From assembly GCF_027594785.1 (NCBI RefSeq), contig NZ_CP075584.1, positions 62,001 through 126,000 of the forward strand: a DNA stretch of 64,000 nucleotides, in the 5' to 3' direction. The position numbers and the translations under genes are program-made. Of the stretch, positions 26,765-35,277 are shown one piece after another. Origin of the DNA: Cryobacterium breve. Its GTDB lineage: Bacteria > Actinomycetota > Actinomycetes > Actinomycetales > Microbacteriaceae. Position 1 is the stretch's first letter, and the number at the start of each line of letters is the position of its first letter. The notes beneath the pieces were generated by a model. It made no database searches. It saw only the letters and a program-made list of their open reading frames with translations, and was not told the origin of the DNA.

Positions 26765-27714
26765 GATTCGTCACCTCCGGCGACCTTGCGCTGGATGAAG
26801 GCGAGGATGAGCACGCCGATCACCAGGATGATGCCGATCGCGGACGCGGTGTCGGGGTTCCCCTGCTCGATGCCCTTCTGGTACATCAGCAGCACGGGTG
26901 AGGTCGACGCCCCGTTCGGGCCGCCGCCGCCGGTGAGGAGGTACGGCTCGGTGAAGAGGTTCGCTCCCGTCACGGTGGAGAGCAGCAGCACGAGCACCGT
27001 CGCCGGGCGCACCCCGGGGATCGTGACGGAGAAGAACTTGCGGATCGCACCGGCACCGTCTGTCGAAGCGGCCTCGTAGAGCTCGGTCGACACGCTTTGC
27101 AGCGCGGCGAGGTACAGCAGGATGTAGAAGCCGAGCTGCTTCCAGGTCACGAACAGGGCGATCGTGGGCATCGCCCAGGTCGGGCTGATCAGCCAGGACG
27201 GGTCGGGGGCGAGCGGGCCGAGGATCTGGTTGACGAGGCCGCCGCCGCTGAAGAGGAAGAGCCACACGCCGACGACCGCGACGCTCGCGGTGACGTATGG
27301 CACGTAGTACGCGACCCGCAGGAAGGTGCGGCCGCGCACGGCCTTGTTGAGTGCCGTCGCGAGGACGAGCGAGAGCACGACGGTGAGCGGCACGTTGATC
27401 AGCAGGAAGATGCCGACGTTCCCGAAGGAGCGGATCACGGCCGGGTCGGAGAGCACCTCCTGGAAGTTGTCGAGGCCAACGAACGGCCGGTCGACCTGGG
27501 CGCCGGGGGCGGCGAAGAAGTAGTCGTGGAAGGCCATGTACACCGCGAAGACGAGCGGGTACGCGAAGACGGCGATCACGAAGACGAGGTAGGGAGCGCT
27601 GAGCAGGAGCCCGATCGGGTTCCGGCCCAGCCACGGGCGGCGCCGGGTGGCCCGCCCGCCGGGAGCCCGGTTGGGGCTCCCGGCGGACGAGGTCCGCGAT
27701 GCGGTGACGGTCAC
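26761..27714 (-). CDS. ABC sugar transporter permease (UgpA/MalF-like)
   Basis: A 317-residue permease with about six TM segments, starting GLLLSAPYLVFVIAVFAYPLVFAVYMAFHDY. The EAA loop is YEAASTDGAGAIRKFFSVTIPGVRPATVLVLLL. GLDNFQEVLSDPAVIRSFGNVGIFLLINVPLTVVLSLVLATAL is typical of the UgpA class. It ends overlapping the next permease (ATGA) and begins 6 bases after the binding-protein gene. The N-terminal ~30 residues are Arg/Gly/Pro-rich. Confidence 0.92.
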   Translation of the reverse strand: MTVTASRTSSAGSPNRAPGGRATRRRPWLGRNPIGLLLSAPYLVFVIAVFAYPLVFAVYMAFHDYFFAAPGAQVDRPFVGLDNFQEVLSDPAVIRSFGNVGIFLLINVPLTVVLSLVLATALNKAVRGRTFLRVAYYVPYVTASVAVVGVWLFLFSGGGLVNQILGPLAPDPSWLISPTWAMPTIALFVTWKQLGFYILLYLAALQSVSTELYEAASTDGAGAIRKFFSVTIPGVRPATVLVLLLSTVTGANLFTEPYLLTGGGGPNGASTSPVLLMYQKGIEQGNPDTASAIGIILVIGVLILAFIQRKVAGGDES

Positions 27715-27720
27715 GAGGTG

Positions 27721-29026
27721 CTACTTGCTCGAGACCAGGGTGTTGATCTTGTCTGCCGCGCCGCCCAGGGTGGAGGCGATGTCGCCCTGGCCGAAGATGA
27801 CCGACTTGGAGTAGGCATCCCGGAAGGTCTGCCATACCTCGACCGAGTTGGACACGTTCGGCACCTCGACGGTGCGCGCGGCCTGGTCGCCGAAGGCGAC
27901 GTAGGCCGGGTTCGCGGCGAAGTAGTCCGGGTACGTGGTGGTGAGGTCAGAGCGGATCGGCATCTGGCCGGTCAGGCTGAGCAGCTGGCCGTCCTGCGCC
28001 TTGCTCGTCGAGAACTTCAGCACATCCCAGGCGGTGCCCTGGTTCTTGCACGCGGTGTACATGCCGACGTTCTTCGCGTCACTGAACGTGTAGGTCTTGT
28101 CAGCGGATGTTCCTGCGCTCGTCGGCACTGGAACGGCGCCCCAGTTGACCTTGTCCTTGTACACCGGAACCGCCCACGGTCCCACGATCGACATCGCGGC
28201 CTTGCCGTCTGCGAAGGAGTCGCCCTGGTAGAGCCTCCTTGTTCGCGAGTCCCTCGGTGTACATGGTCTTCCAGAACTCGGCGACCTTGGCGCCCTCGTC
28301 GCCGGTGAACGTCGCCTTGCCGTCTTCGACGAGCCGCTTGCCCCCGGTCTCGGCGGCGTACAGCGGGTAGAAGTCGAACCAGCTCTGGTAGAACTCACTC
28401 GTCGGGGACGGGTAGATCGCGTTCGCCGCGGCCCCGCTGGAGACCAGGGCGCGGGAGGCGGTCAGGAACTCGTCGTACGTGGCGAGCTTCGGGTTCTCCG
28501 GGTCGAGCCCGGCCTTGGCGAACATGTCCTTGTTGTAGAAGATCATCACGGGGTTGGACTTCCAGGGCATCTGGTAGAACTTGCCGTCGGTGGACTCGTA
28601 CTGGGCGGCGGTGTCTCCCGAGCGGGCCTTGATGTAGGCGTCGCCGTCGGAGAAGCTGCTCAGGTCGACGAGGCCGCCCTGCTTCTGGAATTGCGGAACC
28701 GCAACGGGGGCCGTGTTGTACACGAGGCACGGTGCGTTTCCTGCCGTGATGGCGGCGCCGATGACTTCCTCGCTGCTCTTGCCGGCTGGGATCTCCTGCG
28801 CGGTGACGGTTTCGTTCGGGTGGTCGGCGTTCCAGGCGGTCACCATCTGCTTGCCCCAGGCGATCTCCGTCGCGTTGTTCGAGTACCAGATCGTGATCGG
28901 GCCGTGGGCAGTCGTGGCCGCTCCCGCCGCGCCGCCGCCTGACGAGCAGGCGCCGAGGGCGAGGATGACGGCGGCCGATGCCGCGGTCGCGGCGAGGACT
29001 CGCCGGGTTCGTGCTGTGCTGTGCAT
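27721..29026 (-). CDS. ABC transporter sugar-binding lipoprotein (frameshifted in this sequence)
   Basis: A family-1 extracellular solute-binding protein. The signal peptide ends in ILALGACSSGG, a lipobox with the lipidated Cys. The mature part has ITIWYSNNATEIAWGKQMVTAWNADHP, the WKSNPVMIFYNKDMFAKAGLDP hinge motif and WAVPVYKDKVNWGAVPVP near the C-half. The frame breaks at GAGCCTC on the + strand (28231-28237), i.e. GAGGCTC in the gene; removing one G gives Asn-Lys-Glu-Leu-Tyr-Gln-Gly-Asp. Corrected length is ~434 residues. ATG 29026 has GGAG six bases upstream and is preferred over the ATG at 29041. It delivers the oligosaccharide to the two permeases. Confidence 0.92.
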
Positions 29027-29197
29027 GGTTTCTCCATTCATTCCCCGCGGCAGCTCTGCCTCGGGTGTGTTTCGGGTGGTGCTGCATGCAGGGGCAGGGC
29101 ATGCGGGACGACTGCGTCGGACGCGAGGCCGGTGCAGGATCGGAAGGTGCGGTGCGTGCGGTAGCGGATCGGAGGGGGAGTGGGGGTCGTGCGGCAG

Positions 29198-30223
29198 CTA
29201 GGGCCGCAGTGGGGTACCGGCGGAGCCGCGGATGACGAGACGGCCGGCCGGAAGATCGACGTCGGGTGCCGTGCCGAGCGCCATGAGGTCGAGAAGGGTT
29301 CGGCCGGCGGCCCGGCCCCAGTCGCTCGGGGCGGTGCGCACCGTGGTGAGCGCCGGGAAGACATACCGGGTGAAGTCGATGTCGTCGAAGCCCGTGATCG
29401 AGACGTCGTCCGGTACGCGCAGGCCGAGTTCGTGCGCGACACCGAGGCCGGCGATGGCCATCGGGTCGTTGGCGAACACGATCGCCGTGGGCGGCGAGGC
29501 CTGGGTCAGGAGCCTGCGGGCGGCATCCGCCCCCGCTGCGACGGAGAAGTCGGTCTCGATGGACTGGCCGGCCGGGAGCCCCGCCTCGCTGAGGGCATTG
29601 TCGAAGGCGGCCCGGCGGCGGCTGCCATGCAGGAGTGCCGGGCTGCCGGCGACGTGGGCGATGCGGCGGTGGCCGAGGGAGATGAGGTAGCGCACGGTTT
29701 CGGCGACGCCGGGGGTGTCGTCGACCGAGATGCACGGGAAGGGGCTCTGGGTATCCGGCCGGCCGAGGGTGACGGCGGGAAGGCCGAGTTCCTGCAGCAG
29801 CGGGATGCGCGGGTCGTTGTGCCGGAGGTCACTCAGGAAGACCCCGTCGACGCGGCCGTCGGAGACGAGTGACCGGTAGGTGCGCATCTCCGTCTTCTCG
29901 TCGGGGACGACGCTCAGCACGAGGGCGAGGCCCTGCGGGGCGAGGACGGTCTCGACGCCGGCGATGAACGAGGGGAAGAACGGGTCGGAGCCGAGGACTT
30001 CAGGGTCGCGGGCGATCACGAGGCCGAGCGCGAAGGAGCGCCGGGTGGAGAGCGACCTGGCGCGAAGAGAGGGGGTCCAGCCGAGCCGCTCGGCGATCTC
30101 GAGGATGCGGATGCGACTTTCGGCGGAGACGCCGGGCCGGTCGTTGAGGGCGAAGGACACGAGGCCCTTGCTGACGCCGGCCTCGCGGGCCACGTCGGCG
30201 ATGGTCACCTTGGGCTCACTCAT
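29198..30223 (-). CDS. LacI-family transcriptional regulator of the ABC/GH130 operon
   Basis: A 341-residue LacI protein. The HTH is VTIADVAREAGVSKGLVSFALNDRPGVSAESRIRIL at the N-terminus, followed by the hinge helix region and a periplasmic-binding-like domain (FALGLVIARDPEVLGSDPFFPSFIAGVETVL, ITGFDDIDFTRYVFPALTTVRTAPSDWGRAAGRTLLDLM). It sits upstream of the transporter genes on the same strand, 171 bp before the lipoprotein gene, and near candidate operators in its own promoter. It is likely an autoregulated repressor released by the imported sugar. The 29042-29183 gap has a short GCTGCATGCAGG palindrome but no ACCGGT operator. Confidence 0.93.
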   Translation of the reverse strand: MSEPKVTIADVAREAGVSKGLVSFALNDRPGVSAESRIRILEIAERLGWTPSLRARSLSTRRSFALGLVIARDPEVLGSDPFFPSFIAGVETVLAPQGLALVLSVVPDEKTEMRTYRSLVSDGRVDGVFLSDLRHNDPRIPLLQELGLPAVTLGRPDTQSPFPCISVDDTPGVAETVRYLISLGHRRIAHVAGSPALLHGSRRRAAFDNALSEAGLPAGQSIETDFSVAAGADAARRLLTQASPPTAIVFANDPMAIAGLGVAHELGLRVPDDVSITGFDDIDFTRYVFPALTTVRTAPSDWGRAAGRTLLDLMALGTAPDVDLPAGRLVIRGSAGTPLRP

Positions 30224-30262
30224 CGTGCCTCCTCATCGATAGCACCCGTTCGTGCGTCTTCT

Positions 30263-30294
30263 GAACCGGTTTAGGCAAACCTATACCGGTTTAG
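30263..30294. promoter_or_regulatory. Two candidate LacI-type operators
   Basis: Two similar sites lie 18 bp apart upstream of lacI: GAACCGGTTTAG (30263-30274) and ATACCGGTTTAG (30283-30294). Both centre on a CCGG palindrome, typical of LacI-family operators with central CpG. Spacing places them on the promoter region 40-70 bp before the lacI start. Binding by the adjacent regulator is inferred. Confidence 0.72.
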
Positions 30295-30340
30295 TCGCCC
30301 GCGTCAACCATCCGTCCGGCACATTCGCGCCGCCCCCTCC

Positions 30341-30401
30341 GCGAGAGCGGAGTTTTGGCCCTTTAAACCCGAGGTTTAAAGGGCCTTAAGTGCGCTCTCG
30401 C
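30341..30401. repeat. Nested 61-bp palindrome between lacI and the CtaG-like gene
   Basis: Outer arms of 9 bases (30341-30349 and 30393-30401) and inner arms of 13 bases (30357-30369 and 30373-30385, reading GGCCCTTTAAACC) share one centre at 30371, separated by imperfectly matched stretches. It lies between divergent genes. The apparent GTG start of the next gene (30390) falls within the right half, so the element may affect that gene's translation or transcription. Confidence 0.8.
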
Positions 30402-31352
30402 GAGAGGGAGAAGACGCATAATGGGACGGGCACCGGACTTCCCGGCGCGCATCAGCCAGAATGGTCGCTCACGCCTTCCTTCCTCGACTTCCTCGGCACC
30501 GCCTCGTTCGATCCGGTCGCCGGCGCGGGCATCCTTGTCGCCGCCGCGCTCTATCTCCTCGGCATCCGCGCCGCCGGTCGCCGGGGGACCGCCTGGCCGC
30601 TCCTCCCGACCCTCGGCTTCTTCGTGCTCGGGCTCGGCTCCTGGGCGTGGGTGTCCTTCGGCTTCCTCGGCGCCTGGAGCGTCGACCTGCGGTGGGCGTT
30701 CACCACCCGGATCGCGCTCCTGCTCTTCGTGGTCCCGGCGCTGTTGAGCCTCGGTCGACCCGTCGAGCTTGCCCGGGCGGCGCTCGCGGGGCGGGCGCTG
30801 CGCGGGGTGAACGCCGTGCTCGGGTCCTGGTTCGTGCGGCTGGTCGGCAACGCCGTCTTCGCCCCACTCTTCGCGATCGCCGCGTTCCTCGTCTTCCTGA
30901 CCCCGTTCGCCTTCGTGCTGCGGAGCAATCCCGCGGCGGAGGGGAGCCTGACGCTGCTCGTTCCGCTGGTCGGACTGCTGATGGTGCTGCCGATCACCGA
31001 CCACGCCCTCATCCGCACCAGCCTCTTCATCACCGCCGAGTTCATGCTCGCGTTCGTCGAACTCGTGATGGATGCCATCCCCGGCATCCTGCTGCGTCTC
31101 AACGAGACCGTGCTCGACGGGGCCCCCGCGCTGGTCGGGTCGTTCCCGGCCTGGTTCCCTTCGCCGCTCTGGGACCAGCACTTGTCCGGTGACTTCCTCT
31201 GGTTCATCGCGGAGGTCGCGGATATCCCGGTGCTGATCATCCTGTTCCTGCGCTGGAACCGCACCGACCGGCACGAGGCTAAGCAACTCGACGAGCTCTC
31301 CGACGAGGAGATGGCCGCACTCACGGCCGAGCACTTGCGCCGCGCACCGTGA
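30390..31352 (+). CDS. CtaG-like cytochrome c oxidase assembly membrane protein
   Basis: A ~320-residue protein with about seven hydrophobic segments. The pattern matches the caa3-type CtaG family: PVAGAGILVAAALYLLGIRAAGRRG, RWAFTTRIALLLFVVPALLSLGRPVELA, FVLRSNPAAEGSLTLLVPLVGLLMVLPITDHAL and the C-terminal DQHLSGDFLWFIAEVADIPVLIILFLRWNRTDRHEAKQLD. The family is linked to copper delivery to cytochrome oxidase in some bacteria; other members have unknown roles. The only in-frame start upstream of the first helix is GTG 30390, inside a palindrome, so the start is uncertain. No oxidase genes are near. Confidence 0.72.
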   Translation: MRSREREKTHNGTGTGLPGAHQPEWSLTPSFLDFLGTASFDPVAGAGILVAAALYLLGIRAAGRRGTAWPLLPTLGFFVLGLGSWAWVSFGFLGAWSVDLRWAFTTRIALLLFVVPALLSLGRPVELARAALAGRALRGVNAVLGSWFVRLVGNAVFAPLFAIAAFLVFLTPFAFVLRSNPAAEGSLTLLVPLVGLLMVLPITDHALIRTSLFITAEFMLAFVELVMDAIPGILLRLNETVLDGAPALVGSFPAWFPSPLWDQHLSGDFLWFIAEVADIPVLIILFLRWNRTDRHEAKQLDELSDEEMAALTAEHLRRAP

Positions 31353-31400
31353 CCCTGCCCTGCCCTGCCCTGCCCTTCCCGACCCTGCCCTGCCGGGCCA
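31353..31400 (+). repeat. CCTGC short tandem repeat
   Basis: Just after the CtaG-like stop there are several consecutive copies of CCTGC, a short interruption (CTTCCCGAC) and two more copies, ending near 31400. The stretch fills most of the 71 bp before the LMF1-like gene. It looks like simple slippage sequence; no function is proposed. Confidence 0.8.
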
Positions 31401-31423
31401 GGCGGGGCTAGGGTGACTTCACG

Positions 31424-32893
31424 ATGGATCTCCTCGGTGCCTTCTTCGAGGCCGGCGACTACTCGATAGCGCGGCAGGTTCTGCAGCGCGGAGTGGCAGC
31501 GGTCTTCCTCGTGGCGTTCCTGTCCACCGCCAACCAGTTCCCCGCGCTGCTCGGGGATCATGGCCTGCTGCCGGTGCGCGACTGGGTGTCCAGGCTCCGG
31601 TTCCGCGACGCTCCGAGCCTGTTCCACTGGCGGTACTCCGACCGGATGCTGCGGGTGCTGGCCTGGGGCGGTGTCCTGCTGGCCTCGACCCTCGTCATCG
31701 GCCTGCCGCAACTGGGCCCGCCCTGGCTCCCGATGCTCGCCTTCCTGCTGCTCTGGGCCGGATACCTGTCGATCGTCAACGTGGGGCAGACCTTCTACTC
31801 CTTCGGCTGGGAGAGCCTGCTGCTCGAAGCCGGGTTCGTCGTCGCCTTCCTCGGGTCGAACGAGGTGGCCCCTCCGCTCACGATCATGGTCTTCGTGCGT
31901 TGGCTCGTCTTCCGGCTGGAGTTCGGCGCCGGCATGATCAAGATGCGCGGCGGCCCGGAATGGCGTGACCTGACCGCCCTGACCTACCATCACGAGACGC
32001 AGCCGATGCCGAATCCGCTCAGGCTCGTTCGTGCACCGGCTGCCGGCCTGGTTCCACCGCGGCGAGGTGCTCGGCAATCACGTCGCGCAACTCGTGGTGC
32101 CGTTCTTCCTGTTCGCGCCGCAGCCCGTCGCATCCCTGGCCGCCGCTCTGCTCGCCCTGACCCAGCTGTGGCTCGTGGCCACCGGTAACTTCGCCTGGCT
32201 GAACTGGATCACGATCGTGCTTGTCTTCGCCGCCGTCGACGACCGCGCGTTCCGGACGGTTTTCCCGTTCCTCCCCGGCGGCGCGGGCGAGACCTCGGCA
32301 GCCGTGCCCGCCTCCCCGCCGTGGTTCGTCGTGCTCGTGCTCGCGGTCACCTTGCTGCTCGTGGTGCTCAGCTTCTGGCCCGCCCGCAACCTGGTCGCCC
32401 GCAGGCAGCTGATGAACGCGAGCTTCAACCGGTACCACCTCGTGAACGCCTACGGGGCCTTCGGCACCGTCACGAAGAAGCGCTACGAGATCGTCGTCGA
32501 GGGCAGCGCCGCCGAAGACCCCGGCGACGAGACGGCCTGGCGCCCGTACGAATTCCACGGCAAACCGGGCGACCCCGCCCGCCTTCCCCGCCAGTTCGCC
32601 CCGTATCACCTACGGCTCGACTGGCTGATGTGGTTCCTCGCCCTGGGCGTGCGCGACACCCGGTGGTTCGAAATGTTCCTGGTGCGCTTGCTCGAGGGCG
32701 ACCGGCCCACCCTGCGGATGCTGCGGGTCAACCCGTTCCCCGACGCCCCGCCCCGGTATGTGCGCGCCCGGCTGTTCCGCTACCGCTTCGCCACGGGCGC
32801 GGAGAAACGCGTGACAGGGGACTGGTGGGTGCGTACTCACCGACCGGGTTCTACGTGCACCCGGTCGCCCTCCCGGGAGGCCCGCATGCCTGA
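31424..32893 (+). CDS. Lipase maturation factor (LMF1)-family membrane protein (two frameshifts in this sequence)
   Basis: The N-half has about five TM helices and family motifs: GLLPVRDWVSRLRFRDAPSLFHWRYSDRMLRVLAWGG, FYSFGWESLLLEAGFV and RWLVFRLEFGAGMIKMRGGPEWRDLTALTYHHETQPMPNPL. At CAGGCTC (32020-32026) the frame slips; removing one G gives PLSSFVHRLPAWFHRGEVLGNHVAQLVVPFF. Near 32821-32831 (GGTGGGTGCG) one base seems missing, after which the normal ending ...AYSPTGFYVHPVALPGG appears. Corrected length is ~489 residues. Eukaryotic LMF1 helps fold lipases in the ER; the bacterial role is unknown. No lipase gene lies nearby. Confidence 0.85.
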
Positions 32894-32931
32894 GACGGCG
32901 CCGTCCCGGCCGCGAGCGTCCACCGACCCCG

Positions 32932-32988
32932 TGAGGTGTCGCATATCGAGGTTCGCGCGCCCCGGGAACGTCGATATGCGACACCTCA
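32932..32988. terminator. Inverted repeat after the LMF1-like gene
   Basis: Perfect 18-base arms TGAGGTGTCGCATATCGA (32932-32949) and its complement (32971-32988) flank a 21-base GC-rich loop that itself contains GTTC...GAAC. It lies 38 bp after the LMF1-like stop and 30 bp before the next gene. It could be a terminator, but lacks a T-run. Confidence 0.65.
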
Positions 32989-33018
32989 GGGCAGTGCACC
33001 CTCCGAGAGCGGGATTCC

Positions 33019-34462
33019 GTGCCTGACGTCAACGTGGTCGGGGCCGGCCCGAACGGCCTCGCCGCCGCGGTCGTCTGCGCGCGGGCCGGCCTCTCCGTGA
33101 CCGTCACCGAGCGGGCCGCAACGGCCGGCGGCGGCCTCCGCACCGGCGAGCTCACCCTGCCCGGCTTCCGGCACGATCTCGGCTCGGCGGTGCACCCCGC
33201 AGCCCTCGCCTCCCCGTTCTTCCGCGCCTTCGGGCTCAGCGAGCGGGTGCCGTTCGTGATCCCCGAGGTGTCGTACGCGCATCCGCTCGATGCGCACCGC
33301 GCCGCCATCGCCTGCCGCGACCTCGACCGCACCGCCGCGGGCCTCGGCCGTGACGGCCCGGCCTGGACCCGGCTGCTCCGGCCCCTCGTCGACCGCATCG
33401 AGGGCGTCGTCTCCTTCACCGGCCACCAGTTGCTGCGCTGGCCGGACGACCCGCGCGCCGCCCTCGAATACGGCCTCCGCGTGCTCGCCCTCGGCACCCC
33501 CGCCGGTCAGATGCTGTTCCACGGCCCCGACGCACCGGCACTCCTCTCCGGCGTGGCCGCGCACGCTCCCGGCCGCCAGCCCGCACTCGCGCAGGCGGGG
33601 GCCGGGCTGCTCCTCGCGGCGGAGGCGCACGCCGCCGGCTGGGGATACCCGGTCGGCGGTGCCCAGGCGATCGCGGACGCGCTCGTTGCCGACCTGCTCG
33701 CCCACGGCGGCACACTGCGACTGGACACCGAGGTTCGCGGGCCCGGCGACCTCGACCCGGCCAGGGTGACACTGCTCGACACCTCGACGGTCTTCCTCGA
33801 CCGCTTCGCGGGGCCCGCGCTGCCGGACGGCTACCGGCGTGCCCTTCGCCGCTACCAATACGGCACCGGCGTCGCCAAGGTCGACTTCGCCCTGTCCGGC
33901 CCGGTGCCGTGGACGAACCCGCTGCTCGCCCTCGCGCCGACCGTGCACCTCGGCGGCAGCAGGGTCGACGTCGAACGCGCGGAACGGCTGGTGTCCGGGG
34001 GACGCTCGCCGCGGCATCCGTTCCTTCTGCTCGCCCAGCCGAGTGTGCTCGACGCGAGCCGCGCGCCGGCAGGGAAGGCCGTGTTGTGGGCATACACGCA
34101 CGTTCCGGCCGGTTGGGACGGCGACCCGGTCCTCCCGATCGTGCGCGAAGTCGAACGCTTCGCGCCGGGATTCCGCGACACGATCCTCGCCAGCGCGCGC
34201 CACTCGCCCGCCGAGCTCGCAGCGGGAAATCCAAACCTCGTCGGCGGCGACATCCTCGGGGGCGCTGTCTCACTGCGCCAGGCTCGTCAAGCGACCGGTG
34301 GTGTCCACCCGGCCGTGGCGCACGCCCGTCCCCGGTCTCTACCTCTGCTCGGCCTCGACCCCACCCGGCCCTGCCGTGCACGGCATGAACGGCTGGTTCG
34401 CCGCCGCGCTCGCGCTGCGCGAGCACTTCGGAATCAGCACCCTCCCCGACCTCGCGCCCTGA
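33019..34462 (+). CDS. Phytoene-dehydrogenase-like FAD oxidoreductase (frameshifted in this sequence)
   Basis: A COG1233-type flavoprotein. The FAD-binding N-terminus is VVGAGPNGLAAAVVCARAGLSVTVTERAATAGGGLRT, followed by LPGFRHDLGSAVHPAALASPFF. The middle includes PDGYRRALRRYQYGTGVAKVDFALSGPVPW. At CAGGCTC (34279-34285) the frame shifts; removing one G gives [40 protein letters not shown], the FAD-contacting C-terminal motif. Corrected length is ~480 residues. The substrate is unknown; proximity to the carotenoid operon (about 1 kb away, different strand) may be coincidental. GTG start at 33019. Confidence 0.87.
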
Positions 34463-34498
34463 CCGAGCGGGCGGCGGCGAACGGATGCCGGGGGAGGG

Positions 34499-34906
34499 TC
34501 AGTCGTTCTCCGGCCAGTCCTCGGGGTCGAGTCGCTCGGTCGCGCGCAGTTTGTCGATGTCGCGGCGTTCCCGCTTGGTCGGACGCCCGGCGCCGCGGTC
34601 CCGCATCGGGACGAGCGCGACCTCCTCGCGCGGCGGGGGCGGCGGGGTCTTGTCCACGAAGCACTCGGCGGCGACGAGCGCGCCGACCCGCTTGTTCACG
34701 ATCTTCGAGACGACGAGCACCCGGTCGAACCCGCTCGACCGCACCCGCACCTCGTCTCCGATGTGCACCGGTTGCGCCGATTTCGCCCGTTCGCCGTTCA
34801 CCCTGACGTGACCGGCCCGGCACGCGGCTGTGGCGAGCGACCGGGTCTTGAACATCCGCACTGCCCACGCCCAGCTGTCCACGCGCGCCGTCGTCAGGGG
34901 TTCCAT
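34499..34906 (-). CDS. S4-domain RNA-binding protein (Hsp15/HslR-like)
   Basis: A 135-residue basic protein. The S4 domain spans residues ~6-60: VRVDSWAWAVR-like start (RVDSWAWAVRMFKTRSLATAACRAGHVRVNGERAKSAQPVHIGDEVRV). The C-terminal extension is proline-rich then charged (GAGRPTKRERRDIDKL). E. coli Hsp15 binds 50S subunits carrying nascent chains; the same role here is inferred. It converges on the FAD oxidoreductase gene. Intact. Confidence 0.88.
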   Translation of the reverse strand: MEPLTTARVDSWAWAVRMFKTRSLATAACRAGHVRVNGERAKSAQPVHIGDEVRVRSSGFDRVLVVSKIVNKRVGALVAAECFVDKTPPPPPREEVALVPMRDRGAGRPTKRERRDIDKLRATERLDPEDWPEND

Positions 34907-34936
34907 CCCTCGACTCTACGACCAGGTGCGCGGGTG

Positions 34937-35203
34937 TGGATGCCGGCGATCCGGCATCCACTCACCGGCGCACGTGCGAAACGCAGGACGAAGGCCCGCG
35001 TGAGGCCTGGGGAGCCTCTGCGGCGCTGTGGTCCTGCGTTTCGAAAGCGGCGGCGGCCGGGCGGATGCCGGTGCCGGAGCATCCGCTCGGCGCGCGTCGG
35101 GTGGCGCCCGGCGTCGGATTCTCGCCAGCGCCCACGCGAAACGCAGGACGAGGGCCCGCGTGAGGCCTGGGGAGCCTCAGCGGCGCTGTGGTCCTGCGTT
35201 TCG
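34937..35203. repeat. Palindromic intergenic repeats, two 67-bp copies plus a short hairpin
   Basis: The 34907-35277 gap has no gene. It contains a hairpin TGGATGCCGG-CGAT-complement (34937-34960). Two 67-bp units follow, 34977-35043 and 35137-35203, that differ at only two positions. Each unit starts CGAAACGCAGGAC and ends with its exact complement, and has an inner GAGGC...GCCTC stem. The units are in the same orientation, 160 bp apart. They look like a REP-type or mobile palindromic family. A small CTGCTC/GAGCAG hairpin overlaps the crtEb stop. Confidence 0.87.
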
Positions 35204-35277
35204 CAGTGCGCCCCGGCCAACCCGACTGACGCGCACCGCGCCGAGACGACGCGAGAAGCCGCCCCGCCCCGCACTGC

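Noticed and set aside
34907..35277. Integron attC-like or CRISPR repeats
   Set aside because: Only two palindromic units, no regular spacers, no integrase or cas gene; better described as a REP-like pair.
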